Assembly (NCBI RefSeq): GCF_016056275.1
Contig: NZ_JAECZA010000080.1
Location: 109,093 to 173,092 of the forward strand
From: Dendronalium phyllosphericum CENA369
GTDB lineage: Bacteria; Cyanobacteriota; Cyanobacteriia; Cyanobacteriales; Nostocaceae
Length of the DNA: 64,000 bases
Reading direction: 5' to 3'
Position numbers and translations under genes: made by a program. Within the stretch, counting starts at the first letter, position 1, and each line of letters starts with the position of its first letter. Of this stretch, positions 62,820 through 64,000 are shown in pieces. The notes under the pieces are model-generated. The model made no database searches. It was not told the origin of the DNA and saw only the letters and a list, made by a program, of their open reading frames with translations.

Positions 62820-62929
62820 TTAAGATAACTTCAATAAATAAACACGACTTACGCAAAATTATGAAAAACGAACCGCAAAGGGCGCAAAGGACACGAAGTT
62901 ATAAGAATTTCAGAGAGTTCTTGCGTAAT

Positions 62930-63775
62930 ACCAATTAAAAATGAAGCTGCATATAATGGGGAGAAGCAAACTTGGTAGGTTAACAAAACCATGAGCCGCC
63001 CATTTAAAATTGCGATCGCCGAGAGTGAAGAGGAACTGAAAAAACGCCTACAAACAGTGTCTTCAGGAAACCAGAAAGAAAAGTTACAGATGTTGTGGTG
63101 GCTCAAAAGTGGGCAAGTTAAGGAACAACTTGAAATAGGGCAACGTTTGGGTAGAGATACATCAACGGTGACAAGATGGTTGCAAAAGTATAGAGCCAAT
63201 GGGCTGTCTGGCCTGCTAGAAATTAAGAAAGCACCCAAAGCAAACCGAAAAATTAACGATCAGGTCCTCGCTGCCCTCAAGCAAGAACTGGAAACAGAGA
63301 AAGGGTTTGGTAGTTACGGTGAAATAGTCGAGTGGTTGAAACGCCAACATGGGCTGGAGCTAGAGTATGGAACAGTCTATGGTTGGGTGCGATATCGATT
63401 GGGGGCGAAATTGAAAGTACCACGCCCTCAAAGCCAAAAACAGGATGAAGAGTTGATATCAGAATTTAAAAAAAACTCGGCATCATTCTACTAACATTGA
63501 AACAACTTTTAGCGCAAAACAAGTGTGTTCGCTACTTGTGTCAAGATGAAACAAGAGTGGGACTCAAAACTCTCACAGTAAAAGTAATTACCGCTTCAGG
63601 CGTTAAACCTACTGTTGAGGTGAAATGACCACGGGAAAACTTTTGGATTTATGGTGCCATTGAACCATTGACTGGAGACCACAACATTATGAGTACCCAA
63701 AACTGGATGGCGAGTGTTTTCAACAGTTTTTGGATTGGCTATCTGTGCAATTAGGTAGCGATTACGCTATTTTAC
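62930..63775. mobile_element. Decayed IS630-type insertion sequence
   Basis: It contains the broken transposase above. The left end is probably near 62930-62950, after a dispersed repeat (ACGCAAAATTATGAAAAACG and CGCAAAGGGCGCAAAGGAC, 62850-62890). The right end is lost, replaced by a GC-rich inverted-repeat structure from 63776. I could not define terminal inverted repeats or the TA target duplication. Confidence 0.7.
62991..63772 (+). pseudogene. IS630-family transposase remnant
   Basis: 62991-63494 encodes a normal N-terminal part with two HTH units (LEIGQRLGRDTSTVTRWLQK; SYGEIVEWLKRQHGLEL). At the A8 run near 63470 a -1 shift continues into the DDE half (LCQDETRVGLKTLTVKVITA), which may be the family's programmed frameshift. 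A TGA then replaces Trp near 63625 (VK* before PRENFWIYGAIEPLTG). Another shift near 63690 leads to HYEYPKLDGECFQQFLDWLS and SDYAIL, where the homology stops. The last Asp/Glu region is missing. So it is a dead, 3'-truncated copy. Confidence 0.85.
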
Positions 63776-63962
63776 CTCCCCTTCGGGGCGGGAGTGGGGA
63801 GTAGGGAGTAGGGAGTAGGGGAAGAAATTAGCCCCGAAAAAGGTTAAAGCCTCGCCCCTTGTGGCGCGAAAAATCCTTGTATTGCACAAGATAGGTTGAA
63901 ACCCCGCCCCGAAGGGGGCGGCTTAGTTTCCCTACTCCCCAATCCCTACTCCCTACTCCCTT
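63776..63962. repeat. Long inverted-repeat structure (MITE-like or array of small repeats)
   Basis: The left arm CTCCCCTTCGGGGCGGGAG and GGGGAGTAGGGAGTAGGGAG (63777-63821) is complementary to CCGCCCCGAAGGGGG and CCCTACTCCCTACTCCC (63904-63960) of the right arm, though the two parts are not in one continuous stem. Between them AGGTTAAAGCCTCGCCCC (63841) is repeated as AGGTTGAAACCCCGCCCC (63893), each followed by a small hairpin. It abuts the truncated IS630 copy. Confidence 0.6.
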
Positions 63963-64000
63963 TTATAGGTTGACCAAGCACCTGCTCATACCAGTTCAGC
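63946..64000 (-). CDS. Possible C-terminus of a gene entering from the right edge
   Basis: A minus-strand frame is open from the window end to a TAG at 63946-63948, reading LNWYEQVLGQPIKGSRE. The composition up to PIK looks coding, and the last residues translate the GGGAGTAGGGAG repeat, which would have replaced the original stop. Only 17 codons are visible, so this is tentative. Confidence 0.25.
   Translation of the reverse strand, partial: LNWYEQVLGQPIKGSRE

Noticed and set aside
63895..63902. CRISPR repeat end (GTTGAAAC)
   Set aside because: Only one exact copy, with a related AGGTTAAAGCC unit 50 bases away and no regular spacers or cas genes. It is part of the inverted-repeat structure.
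63776..63962. Right end of an IS200/IS605 element with a guide RNA
   Set aside because: Small GC hairpins are present, but there is no TnpA or TnpB coding sequence in the window to support it.

Overview
The window is from a filamentous, probably heterocyst-forming cyanobacterium (Nostocales: Nostoc, Calothrix, Tolypothrix and relatives). The evidence is the very frequent HIP1 octamer GCGATCGC, heptamer STRR tracts built from TCAGTTG/TCAGTGG and CCCCTGC units, a flv4-PsiE-flv2 operon, a fused NADPH-thioredoxin reductase/thioredoxin (NTRC), a cyanobacteriochrome receptor, CHASE2-kinase and STAND proteins, and several Uma2 genes. Most genes are single or in short clusters separated by repeat-rich spacers.

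Layout. 1-2.5 kb: a Ser/Thr kinase cut by the left edge and two small proteins. 2.8-11.5 kb: an AT-rich glycosylation/surface region with a 1536-residue GT4/GT41/FkbM fusion, a broken Uma2 gene, a TPR-type O-GlcNAc-transferase-like protein and a type IV pilin, with two terminator hairpins between the last two. 11.7-14 kb: an intact Uma2 gene and NTRC. 14.6-18.8 kb: flv4, a PsiE-family membrane protein (Sll0218-like) and flv2, a photoprotective electron-sink operon. 18.9-24.3 kb: an ABC permease, a ROK kinase, a PD-(D/E)XK-like protein, a duplicated-domain protein and pyrG. 24.5-30.7 kb: a cell-wall amidase, a receptor with three DXCF-type cyanobacteriochrome GAF domains, rlmN and a 59-residue zinc-ribbon protein. 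31-47 kb: mostly housekeeping (an RNA m5C methyltransferase, a DUF2157/GDYXXLXY pair, sppA, fni, recQ, leuA, a NYN-domain protein, a CHASE2 kinase, gor). 47.5-53.6 kb: two STAND ATPases around a peptidoglycan-binding membrane protein. 56.6-64 kb: pyrD, a multi-GAF kinase-like protein, a nucleoside-type ABC permease, a decayed IS630 copy and a repeat structure at the right edge.

The most striking region is 53.7-56.3 kb. A Ro60 (TROVE + vWA) gene on the minus strand is flanked by five short RNA elements, four upstream and one downstream, on the same strand. Each has a tRNA-like acceptor stem with different but complementary arms. Three also have complete D and T arms, one has only the T arm and one has decayed arms. 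Where a tRNA has its anticodon arm, each carries a tetraloop hairpin with the Y RNA Ro60-binding signature (CUUGCC facing GGCCGA) and the core GGGUUAUCG. A sigma70-like promoter lies just upstream of the first element. I read this as a Y RNA / tRNA-mimic array co-transcribed with Ro60. Bacterial Y RNAs that mimic tRNA (YrlA) are known, but a five-copy array with the Ro-binding helix inside a tRNA-like frame is not an arrangement I know. A hairpin in the Ro60 5' UTR resembles the same helix and suggests autoregulation.

All domain and family calls come from reading motifs in the sequence. No database search was possible.
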